Assembly (NCBI RefSeq): GCF_963678635.1
Contig: NW_026971149.1
Coordinates: forward strand, 1,054,001-1,118,000
From: Symsagittifera roscoffensis
Taxonomy: Eukaryota > Xenacoelomorpha > Acoela > Convolutidae
Reading direction: 5' to 3'
DNA length: 64,000 bases
The translations under genes and the position numbers were made by a program. Position 1 is the first letter of the stretch; each line of letters starts with the position of its first letter. This document shows positions 23,022 through 35,391 of this stretch, piece after piece. The notes beneath the pieces were generated by a model, which searched no databases, was not told where the DNA came from, and saw only the letters and a list, made by a program, of their open reading frames with translations.

Positions 23022-24260
23022 GAGAGCTAGAGAATTGTCTAAAAAAACTGCATCGGTGATTAACCAAAAAGCGTCGAAGTTGGGCCAAGCAGCAGAAAGC
23101 AGAAGTGAATAAGTTGGAGTTGAGGAGCCAACTAGGGCGAAAGTGGGAGAAATTGTTGCTGGAGTTTTTCGAGAACGAGATGAGGGCACCCTAATCTGGC
23201 CAACTCCTGATGGCAGACCATTTCAACCGGACTGAGCGTCAGTTTTTGTTCACGTGGTGCTTGGCTGGAGTTGCATTGTAAGATCCGAACTCATGTGGCA
23301 AAGGAAAATTCGGGACAAAAGCTTGTATGTGTACCGGATGATGATGCAGCATGTTGCTTCATGCAGCATTTGAGTCAACACCAGAGCGTCGGGCATCAAA
23401 TCACAAATGATCCTCTTGAGAAAGGATTCACGAGGAACACCGCTCGATTTAGCCCTGAATACGATGAAAAACTAGAGAATTGTCTAAAGAAGCTGGACTG
23501 CGGAGTATCCAGAAATAGTCGAAATTGGGCCGAACAGCAGGAAGGAGAGGTGAATAAGTTGGTGTTGAGGAGCCAACTAGGGCGAACGTCGGAGAGATTG
23601 CTGCTGTAGTAATTCGAGAACGAGATGAGGCCACCCTCATCTGCCCAACCTCTGATGGCGAACATTTTCACCCAGACTGAGCGTCAGTTATTGTTCACGT
23701 GGTCCTTAATGAAGTCGCATCGAAAAATCTGAACTCATGTGAGAAAACGAAGTACGGGAACAAAAACCTGCATGTGTACCAGATAAAGATGCAGTATGTT
23801 GTTTCATGCAGCTTTTGAGTCAACACCGGAGCGTCGGACAACAAATCACAACTGATCCCTTTGAGAAGAGACTCACGAGGAACACTACTCGTTCCTGCTG
23901 GATAGCCCTGGATACGATGAAAGAGCTAGAGAAAAGTCTACCGAAGCTGGAACGCGGAGTATCCAAAAAGCGTCGAAAATGGGCCAAGCAGCAGAAAGCA
24001 GAGGTGAATAAGTTGGATTTGAGGAGCCAACTAGGGCGAACGTGGGAGAACTTGCTGCTGGAGTACTTCGAGAATGAGAGTAGCGCAGCCTCATCTGCCC
24101 AACTCCTGATGGCGAACCGTTTCACCCGGACTGAGCGTCAGTTTTGCTTCACGTGGTGCTTGGCTGATGTTGCATTGGAAGATCTGAACTCATGTGATAA
24201 ACTGAAGTTCGGGGACAAAAGTTGGTATGTATGACGGATGATGATGCAGTATGTTGCTTC
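22910..24260 (+). repeat. Satellite S array, segment 5
   Basis: Starts at the A4 junction. Monomer starts are at 23361 and 23806; the first monomer (22910-23360) lacks its own ATGCAGCAC box. The monomer at 23361 belongs to the VLRSQLGRTSERL subtype also seen at 154 and 3486. From here to 37650 the array is satellite only. Confidence 0.92.
23806..24234 (+). pseudogene. Best ATG-initiated satellite frame (142 codons)
   Basis: Runs from the ATG of the monomer box to a stop just before the GATGATGATG box. Layout: a polar N-terminus (MQLLSQHRSVGQQITTD), a Trp-containing link (RSCWIALDTMKELEK), a basic helix (KKRRKWAKQQKAEVNKL), an acidic helix (RTWENLLLEYFENE), then a hydrophobic part (QFCFTWCLADVALEDLNS). 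The basic-acidic helical middle could form a coiled coil. No known domain is recognised. Other long sense frames from the same ATG or from MKELE lie at 3030-3359, 36848-37171, 42276-42596, 53930-54283, 54261-54644 and 56091-56324. A minority of monomers are open, so translation is doubtful. Confidence 0.35.
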
Positions 24261-25524
24261 ATGCAGCTCTTGAGTCAACACCAGATCGTCGGGCAACAAC
24301 TCACAACTGATCCCCTTTAGAAGGGACTTTCAAAGAACACTACTCGTTCCTGGTGAATAGCCCTGAATACGATGAAAGAACAAGAGAAGTACGCGGACAA
24401 AAGCCTGCATGTGTACCAGATAATGATGCATTATGTTGTTTCATGCAGCACTTGAGTCCACACCAGAGCTTCGGAAATTAAACCACAAAAGATTTCCTTG
24501 AGAAGAGACTCACGAGGAACACTACTTGTTCCTGGTGGATAATCCTGGATACGATCAAAGAGCTAGAGAAAAGTCTACAGCAGCTGGAACGCGGAGAATC
24601 CAAAAAGCGTCGAAAATGGGCCAAGCAGCAGAAAGCAGAGGTGAATAAGTTGGATTTGAGGAGCCAACTAGGGCGAACGTGGGAGAAATTGCTGCTAAAG
24701 TACTTCGAGAACGAGATGAGCGCACCCTCATCTGCCCAACTACTGATGGCGAAACCTTTCACCCGGACTGAGCGTCAGTTTTTGTTCACGTTGTGCTTGG
24801 CTGGAGTTGCATTGGAAGATCTACAAGTGACACACTGAAGTTCGGGGAGAAAACTTGCATGTTTACCGGATGATGATGCAGTGTGTTGCTTCATGCAGCA
24901 GTTGAGTCATTACCAGAGCGTCGGGCAACAACTCACAATTGATCCCCATTAGAAGGGACTTTCAAAGAACACTACTCGTTCCTGGTGAATAGCCCTGGAT
25001 ACGATGAAAGAACAAGAGAAGTACGCGGACAAAAGCCTGCATGTGTACCAGATAATGATGCATTATGTTGTTTCATGCAGCACTTGAGTCCACACCAGAG
25101 CTTCGGACATTAAACCACAAAAGATTTCCTTGAGAAGAGACTCACGAGGAACACTACTTGTTCCTGGTGGATAATCCTGGATACGATCAAAGAGCTAGAG
25201 AAAAGTCTACAGCAGCTGGAAAGCGGAGAATCCAAAAAGCGTCGAAAATGGGCCAAGCAGCAGAAAGCAGAGGTGAATAAGTTGGATTTGAGGAGCCAAC
25301 TAGGGCGAACGTGGGAGAAACTGCTGCTAAAGTACTTCGAGAACGAGATGAGCGCACCCTCATCTGCCCAACTACTGATGGCGAAACCTTTCACCCGGAC
25401 TGAGCGTCAGTTTTTGTTCACGTTGTGCTTGGCTGGAGTTGCATTGGAAGATCTACAAGTGACACACTGAAGTTCGGGGAGAAAACTTGCATGTTTACCG
25501 GATGATGATGCAGTGTGTTGCTTC
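24261..25524 (+). repeat. 632-bp higher-order repeat, two copies
   Basis: Each unit is one short monomer (182 bp, 24261-24442 and 24893-25074) followed by one full monomer (450 bp, 24443-24892 and 25075-25524). The two 632-bp units differ by only a handful of bases. The short monomer joins CTAGAGAA directly to GTACG(C/G)GGAC, deleting about 273 bases with GAA microhomology. The unit pattern continues in weaker form from 25525. Confidence 0.9.
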
Positions 25525-27249
25525 ATGCAGCAGTTGAGTCATTACCAGAGCGTCGGGCAACAACTCACAATTGATCCCCATTAGAAGGGACTCACAAAGA
25601 ACACTACTCGTTCCTGGTGAATAGCCCTGGATACGATGAAAGAACTAGAGAAATACGGGGACTAAAACTTGCATGTTTACCGGATGATGATGCATTATGT
25701 TGTTTCATGCAGCACTTGAGTCCACACCAGAGCTTCGGACATTAAATCACAAAAGATCTTCTTGGGAAGGGATTCACGAGGAACACTGCTCGTTCCTGGT
25801 GTATAGCCCAGGATACAATGAAAGAGCAAGAGAGTTGTCTAAAGAAACTGGACGGCGGATTATCCTGAAAGCCTCGAAATTGGGTCACGCAGCAGAAAGC
25901 AGAGGTAAATAACTTGGAGTTTAGGAGCCAACTAGGGCGAATGTGGGAGAAATTGCTGCTGGAGCACTTCGAAACGAGAAGAGGCCACCCTCATTTGTCC
26001 AACCTCTGACGGCGAACACTTCGACCCAGACTGAGCGTCAGTTATTGTTCAAGTGGTGCTTGGCTGAAGATGCCTTGAAAGATCTGAACTCTTGCGACAA
26101 AACGTAATACGGGGACAAAAGCCAGCATGTGTACCAGATGATGATGCAGTATGTTGCTTCATGTAGCACTTGAGTCAACACCAGAGCGTCGGGCAACAAC
26201 TCACAATTGATCCCCTTTAGAAGGGACTCACAGAGAACACTACTCGTTCCTGGTGAATAGCCCTGGATACGATGAAAGAACTAGAGAAATACGTGGACTA
26301 AAATTTGCATGTTTACCGAATGATGATGCATTATGTTGTTTCATGCAGCACTTGAGTCCACACCAGAGCTTCGGACATTAAATCACAAAAGATTTTCTCG
26401 AGAAGAGACTCACGAGGAACACTGTTCGTTCCTGGTGGATAGCGCTGGATACGATGAAAGAGCTAGAGAATTGTCTAAAGAAGCTGGACCGCGGACCATC
26501 GAGAAATAGTCGAAATTGGACCGAACAGCAGAAAGCAGAGGTAAATAACTTGGAGTTGAGGCCCCAACTTAGGTGAATGTGGGAGAAATTGCTGCTAAAG
26601 TACTTCGAGAACGAGATGAGCGCACCCTCATCTGCCCAACTCCTGATGGCGAAACCTTTCACCCGGACTGAGCATCAGTTTTTGTTCACGTTGTGCTTGG
26701 CTGAAGATGCCTTGAAAGATCTGAACTCTTGCGACAAAACGTAATACGGGGACAAAAACCAGCATGTGTACCAGATGATGACGCAGTATGTTGCTTCATG
26801 CAGCACTTGAGTCAACACCAGAGCGTCGGCAACAAATCAAAAAGGATCCCCTGAGAAGGGACTCACGAGGAACACTGCTCGTTCCTGGTGTATAGCCCAG
26901 GATACAATGAAAGAGCAGGAGAATTGTCCAAAGAAACTGGACCGCGGATTATCCTGAAAGCCTCGAAATTGGGTCACGCAGCAGAAAGCAGAGGTAAATA
27001 ACTTGGAGTTTAGGAGCCAACTAGGGCGAATGTGGGAGAAATTGCTGCTGGAGCACTTCGAAACGAGAAGAGGCCACCCTCATCTGTTCAACCTCTGATG
27101 GCGAACACTTCGACCCAGACTGAGCGTCAGTTATTGTTCAAGTGGTGCTTGGCTGAAGATGCCTTGAAAGATCTGAACTCTTGCGACAAAACGTAATACG
27201 GGGACAAAAGCCAGCATGTGTACCAGATGATGATGCAGTGTGTTGCTTC
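25525..27249 (+). repeat. Satellite S array, short/full alternation
   Basis: Monomer starts: 25525 (short, 182), 25707 (full), 26161 (short), 26343 (full) and 26798 (full). It continues the alternation begun at 24261 with more divergence between units. Sense frames are interrupted in most monomers. Confidence 0.9.
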
Positions 27250-30200
27250 ATGCAGCACTTGAGTCAACACCAGAGCGTCTGCAACAAATCACAAAGGATC
27301 CCCTGAGAAGGGACTCACGAGGAACACTACTTGTTCCTGGTGGATAGCACTGGATACGATGAAAGAGCTAGAGAATTGTCCAAAAGAGCTGGACCGCTGA
27401 GTATCCAGAAAGCATCGAAATTGTGCCAAGCAGCAGAAAGCAGAGGTGAATAAGCTGTAGTTGAGGAGCAAAGTAGGGCGAACGTGGGAGAAAAAAATGC
27501 CGGATGATGATGCAGTGTGTTGCTTCATGCAGCACTTGAACCATTACCAGAGCGTCGGGCAACAACTCACAATTGATCCCCTTTAGAAGGGACTCACAAA
27601 GAACACTACTCGTTCCTGGTGAATAGCCCTGGATACGATGAAAGAACTAGAGAAATACGGGGACTAAAACTTGCATGTTTACCGGATGATGATGCATTAT
27701 GTTGTTTCATGCAGCACTTGAGTCCACGCCAGAGCTTTGGACATTAAATCACAAAAGATCTTCTTGGGAAGGGATTCACGAGGAACACTGCTCGTTCCTG
27801 GTGTATAGCCCAGGATACAATGAAAGAGCAAGAGAATTGTCTAAAGAAACTGGACCGCGGATTATCCTGAAAGCCTCGAAATTGGGTCACGCAGCAGAAA
27901 GCAGAGGTAAATAACTTGGAGTTTAGGAGCCAACTAGGGCGAATGTGGGAGAAATTGCTGCTGGAGCACTTCGAAACGAGAAGAGGCCACCCTCATCTGT
28001 CCAACCTCTGATGGCGAACACTTCGACCCAGACTGAGCGTCAGTTATTGTTCAAGTGGCGCTTGGCTGAAGATGCCTTGAAATATCTGAACTCTTGCGAC
28101 AAAACGTAATACGGGGACAAAACCAGCATGTGTACCAGATGATGATGCAGTATGTTGTTTCATGCAGCACTTGAGTCAACACCAGAACGTCGGACAACAA
28201 ATCACAGACGATCCACTTGAGAAGAGACTCACGAGGAACACTACTCGTTCCTTGTAGATAGCCCTGGATACGATGAAAGAGCTAGAGAATTGTCTAAAGA
28301 AACTGGACCGCGGATTATACTGAAAGCCTCGAAGTTGGGTCACGCAGCAGAAAGCGGAGGTAAATAACTTGGAGTTCAGGAGCCAACTAGGGCGAATGTG
28401 GGAGAAATTGCTGCTGTAGTACGCCGAAACAAGAAGAGGCCACCCTCATCTGCCCAACCTGATGGCGAACATTTTCACCCAGACTGAGCTTCATTTATTG
28501 TTCACATGGTGCTTGGGTGAAGTCGCATTGAAAGATCTGAACTCATGTGAGAAAATGAAGTACGGGGACAAAAGCCTGCATGTGTACCAGATAATGATGC
28601 ATTATGTTCTTTCATGCAGCACTTGAGTCCACACCAGAGCTTCGGACATTAAATCACAAAAGATTTCCTTGAGAAGAGACTCACGAGGAACACTACTTGT
28701 TCCTGGTGGATAACCCTGGATACGATGAAAGAGCTAGAGAAAAGTCTACTGCAGCTGGATCGCGAGTATCCAAAAAGCGTCGAAAATGGGCCAAGCAGCA
28801 GAAAGCAGAGGTGAATAAGTTGGATTTGAGGAGCCAACTAGGGCGAACGTGGGAGAAGTTGCTGCTGGAGTACTTCGAGAACGAGATGAGCGCAGCCTCA
28901 TCTGCCCAACTCCTGATGGCGAACCGTTTCACCCGGACTGAGCGTCGGTTTTGCTTCACGTGGTGCTTGGCTGGAGTTGCATTGGAAGATCTGAATTCAT
29001 GTGATAAACTGAAGTTCGGGATAAAAGTTCGTATGTGTGCCGGATGATGATGCAGTATGTTGCTTCATGCAGCACTTGAGTCAACACCAGAGCGTCGGGC
29101 AACAACTCACAATTGATCCCCTTTAGAAGGGACTCACAAAGAACACTACTCGTTCCTGGTGAATAGCCCTGGATACGATGAAAGAACTAGAGAAATACGG
29201 GGACTAAAACTTGCATGTTTACCGGATGATGATGCATTATGTTGTTTCATGCAGCACTTGAGTCCACACCAGAGCTTCGGACATTAAATCACAAAAGATT
29301 TTCTTGAGAAGAGACTCACGAGGAACACTGTTCGTTCCTGGTGGATAGGCCTGGTTACGATGAAAGGCTAGATAATTGTCTAAAGAAGCTGGACCGCGGA
29401 GTATCAAGAAATAGTCGAAATTGGACCGAACAGCAGAAAGCAGAGGTAAATAATTTGGAGTTGAGGCCCCAACTAAGGTGAATGTGGGAGAAATTGCTGC
29501 TAAAGTACTTCGAGAACGAGATAAGCGCACCCTCATCTGCCCAACTCCTGATGGCGAAACCTTTCACCCGGACTGAGCGTCAGTTTTTGTTCACGTTGTG
29601 CTTGGCTGGAGTTGCATTGAAGATCTACAAACATGTGACACACTGAAGTTCGGAGAAAAAACTTGCATGTTTACCGGATGATGATGCAAATTGTTAAATC
29701 ATGCAGCACTTCCAGTCAACACCAGAGCGTCGGGCAAAAAATCACAATTATTCCTCCTGAGAAGGGAGTCACGGGGAAAACTGCTCGTTCCTGGTGTATA
29801 GCCAAGGATAAAATGAAAGAGCAAGAGAATTGTCTAAAGAAACTGGACCGCGGATTATTCTGAAAGCCTCGAAATTGGGTCACGCAGCAGAAAGCAGAGG
29901 TAAATAACTTGGAGTTTAGGAGCCAACTAGGGCGAATGTGGGAGAAATTGCTGCTGGAGCACTTCGAAACGAGAAGAGGCCACCCTCATCTGTCCAACCT
30001 CTGATGACGAACACTTCGACCCAGACTGAGCGTCAGTTATTGTTCAAGTGGTGCTTGGCTGAAGATGCCTTGAAAGATCTGAACTCTTGCGACAAAACGT
30101 GAAACGGGGACAAAAGCCAGCATGTGTACCAGATGATGATGATGCAGTATGTTGCTTCATGCAGCACTTGAGTCATTACCAGAGCGTCGGGCAACAACTC

Positions 30201-31247
30201 ACAATTGATCCTCTTTAGAAGGGACTCACAAAGAACACTACTCGTTGCTGGTGAATAGCCCTGGATACGATGAAAGAACTAGAGAAATATGGGGATTAAA
30301 ACTTGCATGTTTACCGGATGATAATGCATTATGTTGTTTCATGCAGCACTTGAGTCCACGCCAGAGCTTTGGACATTAAATCACAAAAGATCTTCTTGGG
30401 AAGGGACTCACGAGGAACACTGCTCGTTCCTGGTGTATAGCCCAGGATACAATGAAAGAGCAAGAGAATTGTCTAAAGAAACTGGACCGCAGATTATCCT
30501 GAAAGCCTCGAAATTGGGTCACGCAGCAGAAAGCAGAGGTAAATAACTTGGAGTTTAGGAGCCAACTAGGGCGAATGTGGGAGAAATTGCTGCTGGAGCA
30601 CTTCGAAACGAGAAGAGGCCACCCTCATCTGTCCAACCTCTGATGACGAACACTTCGACCCAGACTGAGCGTCAGTTATTGTTCAAGTGGTGCTTGGCTG
30701 AAGATGCCTTGAAAGATCTGAACTCTTGCGACAAAACGTGAAACGGGGACAAAAGCCAGCATGTGTACCAGATGGTGATGCAGTATGTTGTTTCATGCAG
30801 CACTTGAGTCAACACCAGAACGTCGGACAGCAAATCACAGATGATCCACTTGAGAAGAGACTCACGAGGAACACTACTCGTTCCTTGTAGATAGCCCTGG
30901 ATACGATGAAAGAGCTAGAGAATTGTCTAAAGAAACTGGACCGCGGATTATTCTGAAAGCCTCGAAATTGGGTCACGCAGCAGAAAGCAGAGGTAAATAA
31001 CTTGGAGTTTAGGAGCCAACTAGGGCGAATGTGGGAGAAATTGCTGCTGGAGCACTTCGAAACGAGAAGAGGCCACCCTCATCTGTCCAACCTCTGATGG
31101 CGAACACTTCGACCCAGACTGAGCGTCAGTTATTGTTCAAGTGGTGCTTGGCTGAAGATGCCTTGAAAGATCTGAACTCTTGCGACAAAAAGTAATACGG
31201 GACAAAAGCCAGCGTGTGTACCAGATGATGATGCAGTGTGTTGCTTC
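27250..31247 (+). repeat. 3998-bp higher-order repeat, first copy
   Basis: Order of monomers by start: 27250 (277-type), 27527 (short), 27709, 28162 and 28614 (full), 29067 (short), 29249 and 29701 (full), 30159 (short), 30341 and 30795 (full). The 277-type lacks about 178 bases and joins GGGAGAAAA to ATGCCGGATG. Monomers 27250-30158 recur 3997-3998 bases downstream in the same order. The monomer at 30159 follows an extra GAT triplet in the GATGATGATG box. Confidence 0.9.
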
Positions 31248-34200
31248 ATGCAGCACTTGAGTCAACACCAGAGCGTCGGCAACAAATCACAAATGATCCC
31301 CTGAGAAGGGACTCACGAGGAACACTACTTGTTCCTGGTGGATAGCCCTGGATACGATGAAAGAGCTAGAGAATTGTCTAAAGGAGCTGGACCGCTGAGT
31401 ATCCAGAAAGAATCGAAATTGTGCCAAGCAGCAGAAAGCAGAGGTGAATAAGCTGTAGTTGAGGAGCAAAGTAGGGCGAACGTGGGAGAAAATATGCCGG
31501 ATGATGATGCAGTGTGTTGCTTCATGCAGCACTTGAGTCATTACCAGAGCGTCGGGCAACAACTCACAATTGATCCCCTTTAGAAGTGACTCACAAAGAA
31601 CACTACTCGTTCCTGGTGAATAGCCCTGGATACGATGAAAGAACTAGAGAAATACGGGGACTAAAACTTGCATGTTTACCGGATGATGATGCATTATGTT
31701 GTTTCATGCAGCACTTGAGTCCACGCCAGAGCTTTGGACATTAAATCACAAAAGATCTTCTTGGGAAGTGATTCATGAGGAACACTGCTCGTTCCTGGTG
31801 TATAGCCCAGGATACAATGAAAGAGCAAGAGAATTGTCTAAAGAAACTGGACCGCGGATTATCCTGAAAGCCTCGAAATTGGGTCACGCAGCAGAAAGCA
31901 GAGGTAAATAACTTGGAGTTTAGGAGCCAACTAGGGCGAATGTGGGAGAAATTGCTGCTGGAGCACTTCGAAACGAGAAGAGACCACCCTCATCTGTCCA
32001 ACCTCTGATGGCGAACATTTCGACCCAGACTGAGCGTCAGTTATTGTTCAAGTGGCGCTTGGCTGAAGATGCCTTGAAAGATCTGAACTCTTGCGACAAA
32101 ACGTAGTACGGGGACAAAAGCCAGCATGTGTACCAGATGATGATGCAGTATGTTGTTTCATGCAGCACTTGAGTCAACACCAGAACGTCGGACAACAAAT
32201 CACAGACGATCCACTCGACAAGAGACTCACGAGGAACACTACTCGTTCCTTGTAGATAGCCCTGGATACGATGAAAGAGCTAGAGAATTGTCTAAAGAAA
32301 CTGGACCGCGGATTATACTGAAAGCCTCGAAATTGGGTCACGCAGCAGAAAGCAGAGGTAAATAACTTGGAGTTTAGGAGCCAACTAGGGTGAATGTGGG
32401 AGAAATTGCTGCTGTAGTACGCCGAAACAAGAAGAGGCCACCCTCATCTGCCCAACCTGATGGCGAACATTTTCACCCAGACTGAGCTTCATTTTTTGTT
32501 GACATGGTGCTTGGCTGAAGTCGCATTGAAAGATCTGAACTCATGTGAGAAAATGAAGTACGGGGACAAAAGCTTGCATGTGTACCAAATAATGATGCAT
32601 TATGTTCTTTCATGCAGCACTTGAGTCCACACCAGAGCTTCGGACATTAAATCACAAAAGATTTCCTTGAGAAGAGACTCACGAGGAACACTACTTGTTC
32701 CTGGTGGATAACCCTGGATTCGATGAAAGAGCTAGAGAAAAGTCTACAGCAGCTGGATCGCGAGTATCCAAAAAGCGTCGAAAATGGGCCAAGCAGCAGA
32801 AAGCAGAGGTGAATAAGTTGGATTTGAGGAGCCAACTAGGGCGAACGTGGGAGAAGTTGCTGCTGGAGTACTTCGAGAACGAGATGAGCGCAGCCTCATC
32901 TGCCCAACTCCTGATGGCGAACCGTTTCACCCGGACTGAGCGTCGGTTTTGCTTCACGTGGTGCTTGGCTGGAGTTGCATTGGAAGATCTGAATTCATGT
33001 GATAAACTGAAGTTCGGGATAAAAGTTCGTATGTGTGCCGGATGATGATGCAGTATGTTGCTTCATGCAGCAGTTGAGTCAACGCCAGAGCGTCGGGCAA
33101 CAACTCACAATTGATCCCCTTTAGAAGGGACTCACAAAGAACACTACTCGTTCCTGGTGAATAGCCCTGGATACGATGAAAGAACTAGAGAAATACCGGG
33201 ACTAAAACTTGCATGTTTACCGGATGATGATGCATTATGTTGTTTCATGCAGCACTTGAGTCCACACCAGAGCTTCGGACATTAAATCACAAAAGATTTT
33301 CTTGAGAAGAGACTCACGAGGAACACTGTTCGTTCCTGGTGGATAGGCCTGGATACGATGAAAGGCTAGATAATTGTCTAAAGAAGCTGGACCGCGGAGT
33401 ATCAAGAAATAGTCGAAATTGGACCGAACAGCTGAAAGCAGAGGTAAATAATTTAGAGTTGAGGCCCCAACAAAGTGAATGTGGGAGAAATTGCTGCTAA
33501 AGTACTTCGAGAACGAGATGAGCGCACCCTCATCTGCCCAACTCCTGATGGCGAAACCTTTCACCCGGACTGAGCGTCAGTTTTTGTTCACGTTGTGCTT
33601 GGCTGGAGTTGCATTGGAAGTTCTACAAACATGTGACACACTGAAGTTCGGAGAAAAAACTTGCATGTTTACCGGATGATGATGCAAATTGTTAAATCAT
33701 GCAGCACTTCCAGTCAACACCAGAGCGTCGGGCAAAAAATCACAATTATTCCTCCTGAGAAGGGAGTCACGGGGAAAACTGCTCATTCCTGGTGTATAGC
33801 CCAGGATACAATGAAAGAGCAAGATAATTGTCTAAAGAAACTGGACCGCGGATTATTCTGAAAGCCTCGAAATTGGGTCACGCAGCAGAAAGCAGAGGTA
33901 AATAGTTGGAGTTTAGGAGCCAACTTGGGCGAATGTGGGAGAAATTGCTGCTGGAGCACTTTGAAACGAGAAGAGGCCACCCTCATCTGTCCAACCTCTG
34001 ATGACGAACACTTCGACCCAGACTGAGCGTCAGTTATTGTTCAAGTGGTGCTTGGCTGAAGATGCCTTGAAAGATCTGAACTCTTGCGACAAAACGTGAA
34101 ACGGGGACAAAAGCCAGCATGTGTACCAGATGATGATGATGCAGTATGTTGCTTCATGCAGCCATTGAGTCAACACCAGAGCGTCGGGAAACAACTCACA

Positions 34201-35391
34201 ATCGATACCCTTTGGAAGGGACTCACAAAGAACACTTTTCGTTCCCGGTTAATAGCCCTGGATACGATGAAAGAACTAGAGAACTGTCTAAAGAAGCTGG
34301 AAAGCAGAGTATTCAGAAAGCATCCAAATTGTGCCAATCAGCAGAAAGCAGAGATGAATAAGCTGTAGTTGAGGAGCAAAGTAGGGCGAACTTGGAAGAA
34401 AATATACCGGATGATGATGCAGTATGTTGCTTCATGCAGCACTTGAGTCATTACCAGAGCGTCGGGCAACAACTCACAATTTATCCCCTTTAGAAGGGAC
34501 TCACAAAGAACACTACTAGTTGCTGGTGAATAGCCCTGGATACGATGAAAGATCTAGAGAAATATGGGGATTAAAACTTGCATGTTTACCGGATGATAAT
34601 GCATTATGTTGTTTCATGCAGCACTTGAGTCCACGCCAGAGCTTTGGACATTAACTCACAAAAGATCTTCTTGGGAAGGGATTCACGAGAAACACTGCTC
34701 GTTCCTGGTGTGTAGCCCAGGATACAATGAAATAGCAAGAGAATTGTCTAAAGAAACTGGACCGCGGATTATCCTGAAAGCCTCGAAGTTGGGTCACGCA
34801 GCAGAAAGCAGAGGTAAATAAACTGGAGTTTAGGAGCCAACTAGGGCGAATGTGGGAGAAAGTGCTGCTGGAGCACTTCGAAACGAGAAGAGGCCACCCT
34901 CATCTGTCCAACCTCTGATGACGAACACTTCGACCCAGACTGAGCGTCAGTTATTGTTCAAGTGGTGCTTGGCTGAAGATGCCTTGAAAGATCTGAACTC
35001 TTGCGACAAAACGTGAAACGGGGACAAAAGCCAGCATGTGTACCAGATGGTGATGCAGTATGTTGTTTCATGCAGCACTTGAGTCAACACCGGAACGTCG
35101 GACAGCAAATCACAGATGATCCACTTGAGAAGAGACTCACGAGGAACACTACTCGTTCCTTGTAGATAGCCCTGGATACGATGAAAGAGCTAGAGAATTG
35201 TCTAAAGAAACTGGACCGCGGATTATCGTGAAATCCTCGAAATTGGGTCACGCAGCAGAAAGCAGAGGTGAATAACTTGGAGTTTAGGAGCCAACTAGGG
35301 CGAATGTGGGAGAAATTGCTGCTGGAGTACGCCGAAACAAGAAGAGGCCACCCTCATCTGCCCAACCTCTGATGGCGAACATTTTCACCCA
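31248..35391 (+). repeat. 3998-bp higher-order repeat, second copy (altered right part)
   Basis: Starts 31248 (277-type), 31524 (short), 31706, 32160 and 32612 (full), 33065 (short), 33247 and 33699 (full) parallel the first copy. It then gains an extra 277-type monomer at 34156 before 34434 (short), 34616 (full) and 35070. The monomer at 35070 is cut at about 35391, where CATTTTCACCCAG joins AGCGTCGGGAAAC, skipping the usual monomer start. The 277-type, short, full series therefore also repeats with a spacing of about 1.2 kb (34434 to 35647). Confidence 0.88.
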
